Positions 50,333 through 59,458 of a DNA stretch of 64,000 nucleotides are shown here, piece by piece. The notes below the pieces were generated by a model. The model was not told where the DNA came from, did no database searches, and was given only the letters and a program-made list of their open reading frames with translations. Source of the DNA: Youngiibacter multivorans (GTDB lineage Bacteria; Bacillota; Clostridia; Clostridiales; Clostridiaceae). The DNA lies in contig NZ_JAGGKC010000006.1 of assembly GCF_017873395.1 (NCBI RefSeq), forward strand, positions 62,001-126,000, in the 5' to 3' direction. Made by a program: the position numbers and the translations under genes. The stretch's first letter is position 1. Each line of letters starts with the position of its first letter.

Positions 50333-51205
50333 TCAACCAATATCCGTTTCCATTTCTCTAATTTCATCCATCAGGAACATGAATCTTTCCCGACCTTCTG
50401 AAATCTTCTCTTCGAGAAAATCTTCAAAACCCTCATTGAAAATCTTATCCTCAATGCCATAATCCCCGACAAGCTTCATGTTGACCTCGGCATCATGAAT
50501 GCTGCCGGCTATATCCTGAACAGCCTTCAGACGTGCACGCCAGACGGCACCTCCAAAGTCGCGCTCTTCCTCTGCAAGCTCCAGACTGTATAGTGCCTTC
50601 TTTACAGCAATCCTGTACTTATGTATACTGCGCTTTTTCCCAAAGCTTTTGCCTGCTTCTTCCCTGAGTTCCTCGATCATGCTGCTTAACCTGAGCTTTG
50701 CAAATGATTCGAAATTCCCATGGTCCTTCGCTTCATCCGTCAGCTTCAGTGATACCACCATATTCCCAAGCTTCTTCACTCTTTTCAGGATCAGTTCCCT
50801 GTCTTCTTTTCCAGACATTGATCCTGCTTCGATCTTCATGATTGTGTCGTTGGCACTGTCCTTGTGGTCCGGATTTTTCTCTGCATAATCCTTCAATGAT
50901 TTTATAAGCATGTCAGCCTCACGCTTTTCACCGAAAGCACTTATGGCATCCTTGAGCATTTCATCAGCAGATTCAAAATCGGAGCCATTGAACAGAGGAT
51001 AGAACAAATAGAGTATGGAGGTAAGGACCCTGATATCCACTCTCGCATCATGCACAGGTTCAGGATCCTCTGAATCTGCAAAGTGCCTTGTAATATCTGT
51101 GTTCAGCCTTTCCAAAGTTCTTTTGATCAGTGAAACATATGCATCCTCGCACCTTAATGCTGCCATACCTGATGAAGCCTGGGCTGCAACCCTATACGCC
51201 TTCAT
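50333..51205 (-). CDS. CHAD domain protein
   Basis: CHAD (conserved histidine alpha-helical) domain, associated with polyphosphate binding in characterised members. The family pattern VHDARVDIRVLTSILYL is near residue 50 and HKYRIAVKKALYSLELAEE in the second half, with many lysines and arginines in helices. ATG at 51205 has GGGTGTTTGA upstream and is preferred over the TTG at 51211. The 290-residue product has no CYTH domain. It overlaps the macrodomain gene by two or three bases and precedes priA by 37 bases. Confidence 0.85.
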   Translation of the reverse strand: MKAYRVAAQASSGMAALRCEDAYVSLIKRTLERLNTDITRHFADSEDPEPVHDARVDIRVLTSILYLFYPLFNGSDFESADEMLKDAISAFGEKREADMLIKSLKDYAEKNPDHKDSANDTIMKIEAGSMSGKEDRELILKRVKKLGNMVVSLKLTDEAKDHGNFESFAKLRLSSMIEELREEAGKSFGKKRSIHKYRIAVKKALYSLELAEEERDFGGAVWRARLKAVQDIAGSIHDAEVNMKLVGDYGIEDKIFNEGFEDFLEEKISEGRERFMFLMDEIREMETDIG

Positions 51206-51207
51206 TC

Positions 51208-51717
51208 TCAAACACCCGCTGCAGCGGTGCTCAGGACCTTAAGGTTCCTGTCATCGAAGCAGACCATGACAACCTTCTCCAAAGTATCATCCTTTCCAAG
51301 GAAGTCGTTCACGGCTGTCAATGCAACCATGGCAGCTTCCTCCAAAGGGTATCCATATACTCCAGTGCTTATCGAGGGGAACGCTATGCTTTTAATACCA
51401 TTCGAAACCGCAAGCTCCAGGGACCTCAGGTAGCAGCTGCGAAGAAGAATGGCATTGTCCTGGCCATTCCTGTAGATCGGACCTACCGTGTGAATTACAT
51501 GGCGGGCCTTGAGACTGTAGCCTTTGGTGATCTTAGCTTCTCCTGTTCTGCAGCCGTTAAGGCTTCTGCATTCTTCAAGGAGACCGGGACCTGCAGCCCT
51601 GTGTATCGCTCCATCTACACCCCCGCCACCAAGCAGGCTGCTGTTGGCGGCATTGACGATTGCATCTGTGTTAAGCTGAGTTATATCTCCCTTTACTATC
51701 TCAATCCTTTTGTCCAT
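51208..51717 (-). CDS. Macrodomain (ADP-ribose-binding) protein
   Basis: A 169-residue YmdB-type macrodomain, probably hydrolysing O-acetyl-ADP-ribose or removing mono-ADP-ribose. The binding motifs are IVKGDITQLNTDAIVNAANSSLLGGGGVDGAIH and ISTGVYGYPL. AGGAGG is followed by a good ATG. It is a separate transcript start: a terminator after coaBC lies upstream (51813-51840) and an AT-rich -10-like TATAAT at about 51750. It overlaps the CHAD gene start. Confidence 0.92.
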   Translation of the reverse strand: MDKRIEIVKGDITQLNTDAIVNAANSSLLGGGGVDGAIHRAAGPGLLEECRSLNGCRTGEAKITKGYSLKARHVIHTVGPIYRNGQDNAILLRSCYLRSLELAVSNGIKSIAFPSISTGVYGYPLEEAAMVALTAVNDFLGKDDTLEKVVMVCFDDRNLKVLSTAAAGV

Positions 51718-51812
51718 GCCTCTACCTCCTGGTACTATATACTTAGATTATACAGCCTTGACCAGTCTACAGGAACTTACGGAGAAGGAATGCAGAAATA
51801 TTGCAGAAATTC

Positions 51813-51840
51813 AAAGGACCACGTGATTCCATGGTCCTTT
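51813..51840 (-). terminator. Terminator after coaBC
   Basis: AAAGGACCA and TGGTCCTTT form a nine-base stem with a ten-base loop, just past the coaBC stop codon, followed by TGAATTTC on the minus strand. Confidence 0.6.
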
Positions 51841-51846
51841 ATCTGC

Positions 51847-53025
51847 CTATTCCCCTTTGAGGATTTCGTCAAGAAGCCTGTCGGCTGTTTCCCTTTTGGT
51901 CAATTCTCCAAAGGCTGTCTTTTTGCCATCCCTGGAATAAAGCACCAGAGAATTCCTGTCCTCTCCAAAAACCTTGCCTCCGGAAATGTCATTCGCCGCT
52001 ATGAAGTCGAGGTTCTTCTTTTCCAGCTTATCAACAGCATATTTTTCGATATCGTGGGATTCCGCTGCAAATCCTACAAGCACCTGCTGCTTCTTTCTCT
52101 CTCCCATCTCACGGAGTATGTCATTGTCCTTCTCGAGCTCGATGATAAGGGGACCTTCAGTCTTCTTTATTTTGGTCTCAGAATATTTTCTGACCTTGAA
52201 ATCTGAGACAGCAGCAGCCTTTATGACATAGTCCATTGAGTCATACACGGACAACGCAGCATCTCTCATCTCACTGTTCGTCCTTGCTTCAAGAAGCCTG
52301 ACTCCACTTGGAAGAGGCACGGTAACCTCACCATAAACAAGTGTCACGTCCGCTCCTCTGTCCCTTGCCGCTTCAGCGATGCTTATCCCCATCTTTCCTG
52401 AGGACCTGTTGCTGATGAACCTTACCGGGTCAATGGGAGCTACCGTTCCACCTGCAGTGACAAGGACCTTTTTACCTTGAAAATCATTCTTAGGGTAAAG
52501 CAGCCTGATTATATCATCCACAATATCCTGTACGTTCGCCAGCTTCCCTTCACCCACATCTCCGCATGCCAGCCTTCCGGATCCGGGCATTGTGAAGCTG
52601 TAGCCAAGGCTTTTTAGCTTTGCAATATTTTCCTGTACAATTGGATTCCCGAACATCTTGGTATTCATTGCAGGTGCTATGAGCTTTTTGGCTTCAGTAG
52701 CCATTATTGAAGTTGTAATGAAATCGTCGGCGATTCCTCCTGCAATTTTCCCTATGATATTTGCCGTAGCAGGCACGATTGCGAACACATCAGCCTTTTT
52801 CGCCAGTGATATATGAGCTATCTCCCAGGTCTTTGGTTCCATGAACATGTCCGTAAGGACAGGATTCTGGCTGAGTGACTGGAACGACAGCGGGCGCACG
52901 AATTCCTGGGCTGACGCAGACATGGCTACGTCTACCTCAACTCCAAGCTTCTTTAGTGCAGACACGACCTCAAGGGCCTTGTATGCAGCAATGCCCCCTG
53001 TAACACCTATCACCACGTTCTTCAA
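51847..53025 (-). CDS. coaBC: Bifunctional phosphopantothenoylcysteine decarboxylase / synthetase (Dfp)
   Basis: Makes 4'-phosphopantetheine from phosphopantothenate and cysteine. The N-terminal flavin-dependent decarboxylase (CoaC) has GGIAAYKALEVVSALKK, the PXMNxxM-type APAMNTKMFGNP and SGRLACGDVGEG; the C-terminal CTP-dependent synthetase (CoaB) has TAGGTVAPIDPVRFISNRSSGKMG and KKTEGPLIIELEKD-type motifs. The length of 392 residues is standard. It follows rpoZ by two bases; coaD is elsewhere in the window. Confidence 0.96.
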   Translation of the reverse strand: MKNVVIGVTGGIAAYKALEVVSALKKLGVEVDVAMSASAQEFVRPLSFQSLSQNPVLTDMFMEPKTWEIAHISLAKKADVFAIVPATANIIGKIAGGIADDFITTSIMATEAKKLIAPAMNTKMFGNPIVQENIAKLKSLGYSFTMPGSGRLACGDVGEGKLANVQDIVDDIIRLLYPKNDFQGKKVLVTAGGTVAPIDPVRFISNRSSGKMGISIAEAARDRGADVTLVYGEVTVPLPSGVRLLEARTNSEMRDAALSVYDSMDYVIKAAAVSDFKVRKYSETKIKKTEGPLIIELEKDNDILREMGERKKQQVLVGFAAESHDIEKYAVDKLEKKNLDFIAANDISGGKVFGEDRNSLVLYSRDGKKTAFGELTKRETADRLLDEILKGE

Positions 53026-53026
53026 T

Positions 53027-53242
53027 TTACTTCACTCCGTCCTTCAGAGTCTCGTAATGTATCAGTCCTTCATTGACCTCATTTATAGCTATTGAAAGCG
53101 GTTTGTTGCTGTCAAATTCAGTAAGCAGCGGACTCCCGTCAAGAATCTGCCTTGCTCTTCTTGCTGTAACGGTCACAAGCCTGTACCTGTTGTCCACCTT
53201 TTCGAGAAGTTCAGTCACCGATGGTTCAATCATTGAATGCAT
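53027..53242 (-). CDS. rpoZ: RNA polymerase omega subunit
   Basis: Small RNA polymerase subunit that aids beta' folding. Contains MIEPSVTELLEKVDNRYRLVTVTARRARQI and a conserved NKPLSIAINEVNEGLIHYE. The 71-residue length is usual for Firmicutes. It overlaps gmk by 17 bases and abuts coaBC; ATG at 53242 is nine bases after GGAGG, and a second ATG at 53233 is possible. Confidence 0.95.
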   Translation of the reverse strand: MHSMIEPSVTELLEKVDNRYRLVTVTARRARQILDGSPLLTEFDSNKPLSIAINEVNEGLIHYETLKDGVK

Positions 53243-53852
53243 TAAAATTTTCCTCCTTCAAGGATATTAATTCCTTGCTTATCCTGGTTACACGACATTT
53301 CTCAGCTACTACTATGCTCCTGAGTTTTTCATAGGACTCTGCCACAGTCTTGTTTATTATAGCGTAATTATACTTGGAAACATAGTTGAGCTCGTCGAAG
53401 GCTGCCCTGAACCTTGTGATCAGTGATTCAGGTGTTTCGCTTCCTCTTCCCACTATCCTCTTCTTAAGCTCGCTCATGGTAGGAGGCAGAATGAAGACAA
53501 ATATGCCTTCTGTTGTATTCTCCTGGACGTTCAGCGCCCCCTGGATATCTATCTCCAGTATGACGTCTACCCCTTCAGAAAGCTTCTTTTCAACCTCTGA
53601 ACGGGGAGTCCCGTAATAGTTGCCGTATACCTCGGCATATTCGAGAAAGTCGTCTTCAGCGATCCTCCTCTCGAATTCCTCCCGGCTTAAGAAAAAGTAG
53701 CTTTCACCATGTACCTCTCCGGCTCGCGGCTGCCTCGTTGTTGCAGACACAGAATTCCACACGTCCCTGTTCTTTTCCGTATATTCCCTGCAGACTGTTC
53801 CCTTGCCTGCACCTGAAGGTCCTGAGAGGACCAGAAGCAATCCTCTATTCAT
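53226..53852 (-). CDS. gmk: Guanylate kinase
   Basis: Phosphorylates GMP to GDP. The P-loop SGPSGAGKGTVC is near residue 10, with SATTRQPRAGEVHGESYFF, EYAEVYGNYYGTP and EIDIQGALNV for GMP binding. The 208-residue length is standard. It overlaps remA by 8 bases and rpoZ by 17, forming the remA-gmk-rpoZ group. Confidence 0.97.
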   Translation of the reverse strand: MNRGLLLVLSGPSGAGKGTVCREYTEKNRDVWNSVSATTRQPRAGEVHGESYFFLSREEFERRIAEDDFLEYAEVYGNYYGTPRSEVEKKLSEGVDVILEIDIQGALNVQENTTEGIFVFILPPTMSELKKRIVGRGSETPESLITRFRAAFDELNYVSKYNYAIINKTVAESYEKLRSIVVAEKCRVTRISKELISLKEENFNAFND

Positions 53853-54120
53853 CTATGCCGACCTCATCGATCTGGCCGTCCATGGACTGAAGCCTGTGTG
53901 CAACGGTCTCCGGCTGCACTGCGGAGAGTATGATATGGTCTGAATCCGTGATAATGACGGCTCTGGTCCTTCTTCCATATGTGGCATCTATGAGCATGCC
54001 CCTGTCCCTTGCCTCCTGGATTATCCTTTTTATTGGTGCTGATTCCGGGCTTACTATCGCTACCAGCTTGTTGGCAGAGACTATGTTCCCGAATCCTATG
54101 TTGACAAGCTTTATCGCCAT
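53845..54120 (-). CDS. remA: RemA (DUF370) extracellular matrix / osmoregulator DNA-binding protein
   Basis: Small regulator that activates biofilm matrix and osmoprotection genes in Bacillus. The family pattern MAIKLVNIGFGNIVSANKLVAIVSPESAPIKRIIQEARDRG is complete, with DATYGRRTRAVIITDSDHIILSA following, over 91 residues. It is always placed between yicC and gmk, as here. Its promoter is not clear from the sequence. Confidence 0.95.
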   Translation of the reverse strand: MAIKLVNIGFGNIVSANKLVAIVSPESAPIKRIIQEARDRGMLIDATYGRRTRAVIITDSDHIILSAVQPETVAHRLQSMDGQIDEVGIDE

Positions 54121-54151
54121 GAGAACCTCCTTAAGTTCAATGGAGAATGCA

Positions 54152-55030
54152 TCACTCTATGTTCTGCATCTGCTCCCTTATTTTTTCGATGTCGTTCTTT
54201 ATTTCCAGGACGGTGTTCGTTATTGTGATGTCCACCGATTTGGATGCCATGGTGTTAGCTTCTCTGTTCATCTCCTGAGCCAGGAAATCAAGCTTCCTTC
54301 CGACAGGTTCCTCCTCTGCGAGGAATGACCTGAACTGCTCCATATGGCTTGAAAGCCTCGTTATCTCCTCGTCTATGCTGGCTCTGTCAGTATACAGGGC
54401 AACCTCAAGCGCCACTCTGTTCTCATCTACGGGTATCTGGTCCATTATGCCCTTGAGCCTTTCAAACAGCTTCTCCCTGTATGCGGGCATGACTGTAATC
54501 TCCCGAGCCTTTATGACCTCAAGCTTTTCCAGAATGGAATCAGCCTTTTGAAGCATGTCTCGCTTCAAAAGCTCCCCTTCCTTCTGTCTCATGACCTGCA
54601 TTATGGCTGCTGAATCCCTTACTGCCTTTTCGAGAAGTATCCAGATCTCATCCAGGTTCTCTTCAGTCTCTTCAGTATAGACCACGTCTGGAAACTTCGA
54701 AATCAGCGAAACCGAAACATCATCGACAAGACCCAATTCATCCCTCATTTGCTTAAGGATAGATGCATATCTTCCAGCCAGAGATTCATTGTACTTGACC
54801 TCAAGGTCATCCTTGATATGGTTCCTGTAGGTTATGAACATGTCGAGCTTTCCCCTGGTTATATATTCCTGGAGAGTCTTCCTCATCCTGTCTTCCAACG
54901 GGAACAGGCTCTTTGGCATTCTTATGTTGACGTCGAAATATCTGTGGTTTACTCCCTTAAGCTCCACAATGACGCTTCTTTTGCCGTCATCGGCCAGGGC
55001 TCTTCCGAAGCCTGTCATACTTTTTATCAT
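54152..55030 (-). CDS. yicC: YicC-family endoribonuclease
   Basis: YicC-type protein reported to act as an endoribonuclease. It starts MIKSMTGFGRALADDGKRSVIVELKGVNHRYFDVNIRMPK, all conserved, and ends with LDFLAQEMNREANTMASKSVD. ATG at 55030 with GGAGGATCTC upstream is preferred over the longer frame (55093), giving 292 residues. It precedes remA. Confidence 0.93.
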   Translation of the reverse strand: MIKSMTGFGRALADDGKRSVIVELKGVNHRYFDVNIRMPKSLFPLEDRMRKTLQEYITRGKLDMFITYRNHIKDDLEVKYNESLAGRYASILKQMRDELGLVDDVSVSLISKFPDVVYTEETEENLDEIWILLEKAVRDSAAIMQVMRQKEGELLKRDMLQKADSILEKLEVIKAREITVMPAYREKLFERLKGIMDQIPVDENRVALEVALYTDRASIDEEITRLSSHMEQFRSFLAEEEPVGRKLDFLAQEMNREANTMASKSVDITITNTVLEIKNDIEKIREQMQNIE

Positions 55031-55097
55031 GAGATCCTCCGATTTCAGTTTATAAACATTATAGCTGTACGGCGGCACAAAGTTCAAGCACAAGGCA

Positions 55098-56096
55098 CTA
55101 TGTCACGAGATGCGGATACAGGTCATGCTCAAACCATTCCCTCACATCATTCGGGTCATTGAAGAGTGAAAGTGCCACCATAAGCTTTATCCTTGCCTTC
55201 TGGCCCGGCAGACTTTCCCCGAATATTACTCCCATGGACCTCAGGTGTTTTCCTCCACCCTCGTAGCCATAGCTCTCGTAAACCCTTCCTTCGTAGCATC
55301 TGGAGACAATAACCACAGGTATGCCTTTGGACAGGGCATATCTTATGCCTTCAACCATCTGCGGAGGTACGTTTCCTCTACCAAGGGCCTCGATTACGAT
55401 CCCCTTGTCGCCCTTGTCAACTGAGAACCTGATAAATGAGGAATCCATTCCGGCACAGGCCTTGATCAATGAAACCCTCGATTCTACCTTTGACACGCTC
55501 CTGCATTGCCTGCCTGACGCTACCCTGTAGTATATCACACTATTGTTGTCTATTATCCCTATGGGACCGAATAAAGGTGTCCTGAAAGCGTTGAGAGCCA
55601 TGGAATTGGCCTTGGTGACCTCAGACGCGGAATGCAGCTCGCCATTCATGCAGACAAGGACTCCCCGCCCTTTGGATGTTTCCGTGGAGGCAGCCACAAT
55701 CGCCTGGGCCAGGTTGAAAGGTCCGTCATAGCCGAGCTCTGAACCGCTCCTCATGGAGCCAGTAAAAACTATCGGTTTTACAGTCTCAATCGTAAGGTCC
55801 AGAAGATACGCTGTTTCCTCCAGAGTGTCCGTACCATGGGTTATTACAATCCCGTATATACCTTCATCTTCCAGCAGCTTCGTTACATAGGCCTGCAGGT
55901 CCATTATCCGGTCTATGGTCATGTGAGGACTCGGAACTGAGCTGAAGTTATGTGAAACCACCTCAGCATGTTCTTCAATTCCGGTGACCATGCTCATTAT
56001 CTCCTCGCCGGTAAGCGTCGGAACTGCAGCCTTGAGCTTCGGGTCCAGCTTCATTGAGATGGTTCCCCCGTTGAACACCACAGCGATTTTTCTCAT
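55098..56096 (-). CDS. ansA: L-asparaginase, type I (cytoplasmic)
   Basis: Hydrolyses asparagine to aspartate and ammonia. The two threonine motifs VVFNGGTISMKLD and ITHGTDTLEETAYLLDL hold the catalytic residues, and FTGSMR and EVTKANSMALNAF follow. No signal peptide is visible, so it is intracellular. At 332 residues it fits AnsA. It abuts the THUMP methyltransferase gene and is not part of the standard yicC region, so it is a local insertion. Confidence 0.94.
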   Translation of the reverse strand: MRKIAVVFNGGTISMKLDPKLKAAVPTLTGEEIMSMVTGIEEHAEVVSHNFSSVPSPHMTIDRIMDLQAYVTKLLEDEGIYGIVITHGTDTLEETAYLLDLTIETVKPIVFTGSMRSGSELGYDGPFNLAQAIVAASTETSKGRGVLVCMNGELHSASEVTKANSMALNAFRTPLFGPIGIIDNNSVIYYRVASGRQCRSVSKVESRVSLIKACAGMDSSFIRFSVDKGDKGIVIEALGRGNVPPQMVEGIRYALSKGIPVVIVSRCYEGRVYESYGYEGGGKHLRSMGVIFGESLPGQKARIKLMVALSLFNDPNDVREWFEHDLYPHLVT

Positions 56097-57224
56097 TTAA
56101 GTCACCTTTTTTTCAGCGAAATACTGGTAGTAGTATGTCATTATCCTTCCATTGTAAAGCTTCCTGTTTTTTGAGGCCTTTCTTCCGAATGCCTTTTCGA
56201 AGCCATCCATGCTTGAAAGGACATAGTAATCCGCATCCTGCATCCTGGCTTTGTCTCGGCCGAGCTTTGTCATTAGTGCAGTGACCTCTGCAGCCTCTCC
56301 CATTCTTTCTCCGTAGGGTGGATTCGTTATAAGGATGATATCCCTGTCATTAAGTGTCAGGTTCCTGAAATCTTCCTTGTAGAAATATATGTTGTCAAAG
56401 ACACCTGCCTTCTTGGCATTGATCCTTGCAGTGCTTAAGACATAAGAGTCATTGTCGTAACCGGTTATTGACAGCTTTCTTCTCTTCTCAGCCAGCTTGG
56501 CACCCTCCCTGACCTGCTCCCAGATGTCCGAAGGGAAAGTTGGCCAGGTTTCTGAGACGAAGGGCCTTGATATGCCAGGCGTAATGTTCTGGGCTATCAT
56601 CGCCGCTTCAATCAGTATTGTTCCCGACCCGCAGAACGGATCCACAAGCGGCCTCTCACCGTCATAGCCTGAGATCAGTACAAGTGCCGCTGCAAGAGTC
56701 TCCTTCAGCGGAGCTGTTCCCGAGCTTTCCCTGTAGCCTCTCTTGTGAAGCCCGGGGCCAGACGTATCAAGTGACAGAGTCACCCTGTCCTTTAGGATGC
56801 CGACCTCAATCTTATACACAGGTCCGTCTTCAGGGAACAATTCATTCCTGTATGTCTTTCTCATTGAGTCAACGACTGCCTTCTTGACTATGCTCTGGCA
56901 GTCAGGAACGCTGTGGAGCGTACTCTTTACCGATTTCCCCGTTACGTGCATCTTACCGTCCAGTGGAACTATCGAAGGGAAATCTACTGCAAGGGTTCCC
57001 TGATAAAGCTCCTCGAAGGAAAATGCCTCAAATTCTGAAAGGCAGATGAGCACTCTTTCCGCAGTCCTGAGATGGATGTTGCATATTGCTATGTCCATCT
57101 CGTCACCCTCGAACATGACCCTGCCATTTTCAAGCTTAAGGTCCTCGTATCCCAGGTCCTTCAGCTCCCTTGCGGTAACATTCTCAAGTCCGAAGGCACA
57201 CGTGGCTATGATCTTATAATCCAT
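56097..57224 (-). CDS. THUMP-domain rRNA (guanine-N2) methyltransferase (RlmL/YpsC-like)
   Basis: RNA methyltransferase, 375 residues. The N-terminal THUMP region starts MDYKIIATCAFGLENVTARELKDLGY; the methyltransferase domain has DPFCGSGTILIEAAMIAQN, GYDNDSYVLSTARINAKKAG and the catalytic ITNPPYGERMGEA. The ATG at 57224 (six bases after GGAG) is preferred over adjacent ATG at 57227. It starts inside the last codons of exoA. Members of this family include the RlmL N-terminal half and YpsC; which position it modifies is uncertain. Confidence 0.9.
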   Translation of the reverse strand: MDYKIIATCAFGLENVTARELKDLGYEDLKLENGRVMFEGDEMDIAICNIHLRTAERVLICLSEFEAFSFEELYQGTLAVDFPSIVPLDGKMHVTGKSVKSTLHSVPDCQSIVKKAVVDSMRKTYRNELFPEDGPVYKIEVGILKDRVTLSLDTSGPGLHKRGYRESSGTAPLKETLAAALVLISGYDGERPLVDPFCGSGTILIEAAMIAQNITPGISRPFVSETWPTFPSDIWEQVREGAKLAEKRRKLSITGYDNDSYVLSTARINAKKAGVFDNIYFYKEDFRNLTLNDRDIILITNPPYGERMGEAAEVTALMTKLGRDKARMQDADYYVLSSMDGFEKAFGRKASKNRKLYNGRIMTYYYQYFAEKKVT

Positions 57225-57999
57225 CATTCTCTCCTTCGGCGATAACCAGCGATATTGGGCAATGGTCAGAGCCAAAATATTCGTTGTGTATTCCAGTGTC
57301 TTGCACTAGACCTTCAGCATTGTCAGAAACCACGAAATAGTCTATGCGCCAACCTACATTCCTGTCCCTCGCCTTGAACCGCTGGTCCCACCAGGTGTAA
57401 ATCTCAGTTTCCTTGTTCCTGTCCCTGAAGACATCCTTGAAGCCTGATGCGAGAAGCCTTGTGAACCACTCTCTCTCAATAGGCAGAAAGCCAGAGGTTG
57501 TTTCGTTGGACTTTGGATTCTTAAGGTCTATCTCATTGTGGGCCACGTTGAAGTCGCCAGTTATGATCACATTCCTGCCAGCTTCCCTTAAAGCCATGAA
57601 CTCCAGTAGCAGGTCTTCATAGAACCTCATCTTGTAGGCAAGCCTGTCCTCTCCTCTTCCCCCGTTCGGAAAATAGATGTTGAACAGAGTGACCGTCCCA
57701 TTGTCTATCCTTATGACCCTGCCTTCGTCATCATAATCAGGAATCCCTATACCATACCTTACGCTGTCTACAGGTACCCTGATGTAAGCTGCGACTCCGC
57801 TGTAGCCTTTTCTGAGTGCTGAATGCATGTGGAGAGTGTAGCCCATTTCCTTCAGAAAATGATCATTCTCCAGCTGGCTTTCCTGCATCTTGGTTTCCTG
57901 TATCAGCAGTATGTCTGCATCAAGAAGAGCGACGCTCTCCCTGAATCCTTTTTTAGTTATCGCCCTGAGCCCGTTTACGTTCCATGAAACAATCTTCAT
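57214..57999 (-). CDS. xth: Exodeoxyribonuclease III (AP endonuclease)
   Basis: Class II AP endonuclease and 3' exonuclease of base excision repair. The sequence has SWNVNGLRAITKKGF, LLIQETKMQE, FNIYFPNGGRGEDRL, ITGDFNVAHNEIDLKNPKSN, WRIDYFVVSD and SDHCPISL, the active-site motifs in order. The length is 261 residues. It follows pyrR by nine bases and overlaps the next gene by 11. Confidence 0.96.
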   Translation of the reverse strand: MKIVSWNVNGLRAITKKGFRESVALLDADILLIQETKMQESQLENDHFLKEMGYTLHMHSALRKGYSGVAAYIRVPVDSVRYGIGIPDYDDEGRVIRIDNGTVTLFNIYFPNGGRGEDRLAYKMRFYEDLLLEFMALREAGRNVIITGDFNVAHNEIDLKNPKSNETTSGFLPIEREWFTRLLASGFKDVFRDRNKETEIYTWWDQRFKARDRNVGWRIDYFVVSDNAEGLVQDTGIHNEYFGSDHCPISLVIAEGENDGL

Positions 58000-58008
58000 T
58001 CTATTCTC

Positions 58009-58545
58009 CTATAGCTCATACAGCTTTACAGCCTCATTGCCGTCTGTTTCCATGAGCTCCACCTGAATCAGCTCCTGCCTGGATGTGGGTATGTTCTTCC
58101 CTACGTAATCTGCCCTGATTGGGAGCTCCCTGTGGCCTCTGTCTATAAGGACGGCAAGCTGGATGCTCTGGGGCCTTCCGTTTGAGAATACCGCATCTAT
58201 GGCAGCCCTTACAGTTCGACCAGTGAATATGACATCATCCACCAGTATTACCTTCTTCCCCTTTATCTGGACATCAATTGCTGCATCCTTGATCATAGGC
58301 ATCTCATAGCTCTGCTCAAGGTCATCCCTGTAGAACGTGATGTCCACGCTTCCGACAGGTACCTTAGCATCCTCGAATGACTTTATGTTCTCTGCGATCC
58401 TCTCGGCAAGAGGCATCCCCCTTCTTTTGATTCCAATGAGGACTATGTCCTCCACACCCTTGTTCTTTTCGACGATTTCATGTGAAATCCTCGCAATCGC
58501 CCTCTTTATGGCCATTTCATCCAAAAGGTTTGATTTGAAGTTCAT
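58009..58545 (-). CDS. pyrR: Bifunctional PyrR, pyr operon attenuator and uracil phosphoribosyltransferase
   Basis: RNA-binding regulator that responds to UMP/UTP and PRPP and has uracil phosphoribosyltransferase activity. The PRPP motif VILVDDVIFTGRTVRAAID is complete, and LIDRGHRELPIRADYVGKNIPTS follows. The 178-residue length is standard. It overlaps rluD by four bases; its pyr operon targets are not in the window. Confidence 0.96.
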   Translation of the reverse strand: MNFKSNLLDEMAIKRAIARISHEIVEKNKGVEDIVLIGIKRRGMPLAERIAENIKSFEDAKVPVGSVDITFYRDDLEQSYEMPMIKDAAIDVQIKGKKVILVDDVIFTGRTVRAAIDAVFSNGRPQSIQLAVLIDRGHRELPIRADYVGKNIPTSRQELIQVELMETDGNEAVKLYEL

Positions 58546-59456
58546 ATCGCGCCCCCCTGCCTTTTTAGGTTTTTCAGGTATTCTCTGAATTCATCATGAA
58601 CCGGTCTCCAAAATAAGAGCCTTTTGCCGCCTGGAACATAGAATCCCAGCTTTGCAGCATGCAGCATCTGCCCTTTGGTCCTGTCCTTTTTAGTGCCATA
58701 TACGAAATCACCGACAAGCGGGTGCCCGACCGATGCCATATGTACCCTTATCTGGTGAGTCCTGCCTGTTTCAAGCCTTACCCTGAGGAGAGTACAGCCC
58801 TTGTATCTTGCAATCACCTTCCAGTGTGTTACGGCACGTTTCCCATCCTTGTCGATGCCCATCTTCAGCCTGTCCTTCTTCGACCTTGCCATCGGCGCAT
58901 CTACTGTTCCCTCGTCGTTTCTGAAGCTGCCATGGCAAAGGGCGATATATTCCCTGTCCATGGAATGGTCCTTCAGCTGCTCTGAAAGCAGCTGATGTGC
59001 CTTGTCGCTCTTCGCAACAACCAGGAGACCTGTTGTATCCTTGTCTATCCTGTGGACTATTCCGGGTCTCAGTACACCGTTTATTCCTGACAGGTCGCTT
59101 ATGTGGAAAAGAAGCGCATTGACCAGAGTATCAGTGTAGTTTCCTACTGCGGGATGCACAACCATGCCTTTAGCCTTATCAACCACAAGCAGGTCCTGGT
59201 CCTCATAGACAACATCTATAGGCAGGTCCTTGGGGACCACTTCAAGTGTATCAAGCTCAGGAAGCGAGACGAGTATGGTCTCTGTGCCCTTAAGCCGGTA
59301 TGAAGCTTTCCTGTCCTTGTCGTCGACTGTTATGAGGCCATCATCCAGAAGCTTCTGAACATAGGACCTCGAAAGGTCCTTGAGAACTTCAGTCATGAAT
59401 ACATCAAGCCTTTTTCCGTTATCCTCATCCTTTGTAAGGAACTGAAGTTCTTCCAA
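58542..59456 (-). CDS. rluD: Ribosomal large subunit pseudouridine synthase (RluD family)
   Basis: Makes pseudouridines in 23S rRNA helix 69 in the best-known members. An N-terminal S4 domain (residues 1-65) precedes VVHPAVGNYTDTLVNALLFH and the catalytic PGIVHRIDKDTTGLLVVAK (aspartate). RTHQIRVHMASVGHPLVGD completes the fold. At 304 residues it is normal. It abuts lspA. Confidence 0.94.
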   Translation of the reverse strand: MEELQFLTKDEDNGKRLDVFMTEVLKDLSRSYVQKLLDDGLITVDDKDRKASYRLKGTETILVSLPELDTLEVVPKDLPIDVVYEDQDLLVVDKAKGMVVHPAVGNYTDTLVNALLFHISDLSGINGVLRPGIVHRIDKDTTGLLVVAKSDKAHQLLSEQLKDHSMDREYIALCHGSFRNDEGTVDAPMARSKKDRLKMGIDKDGKRAVTHWKVIARYKGCTLLRVRLETGRTHQIRVHMASVGHPLVGDFVYGTKKDRTKGQMLHAAKLGFYVPGGKRLLFWRPVHDEFREYLKNLKRQGGAI

Positions 59457-59458
59457 AT

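Noticed and set aside
51130..52206. Long open frame on the plus strand across the macrodomain and coaBC genes (358 codons)
   Set aside because: It is antisense to two well-supported genes, has no good ribosome binding site, and its composition is a shadow of their codon bias.
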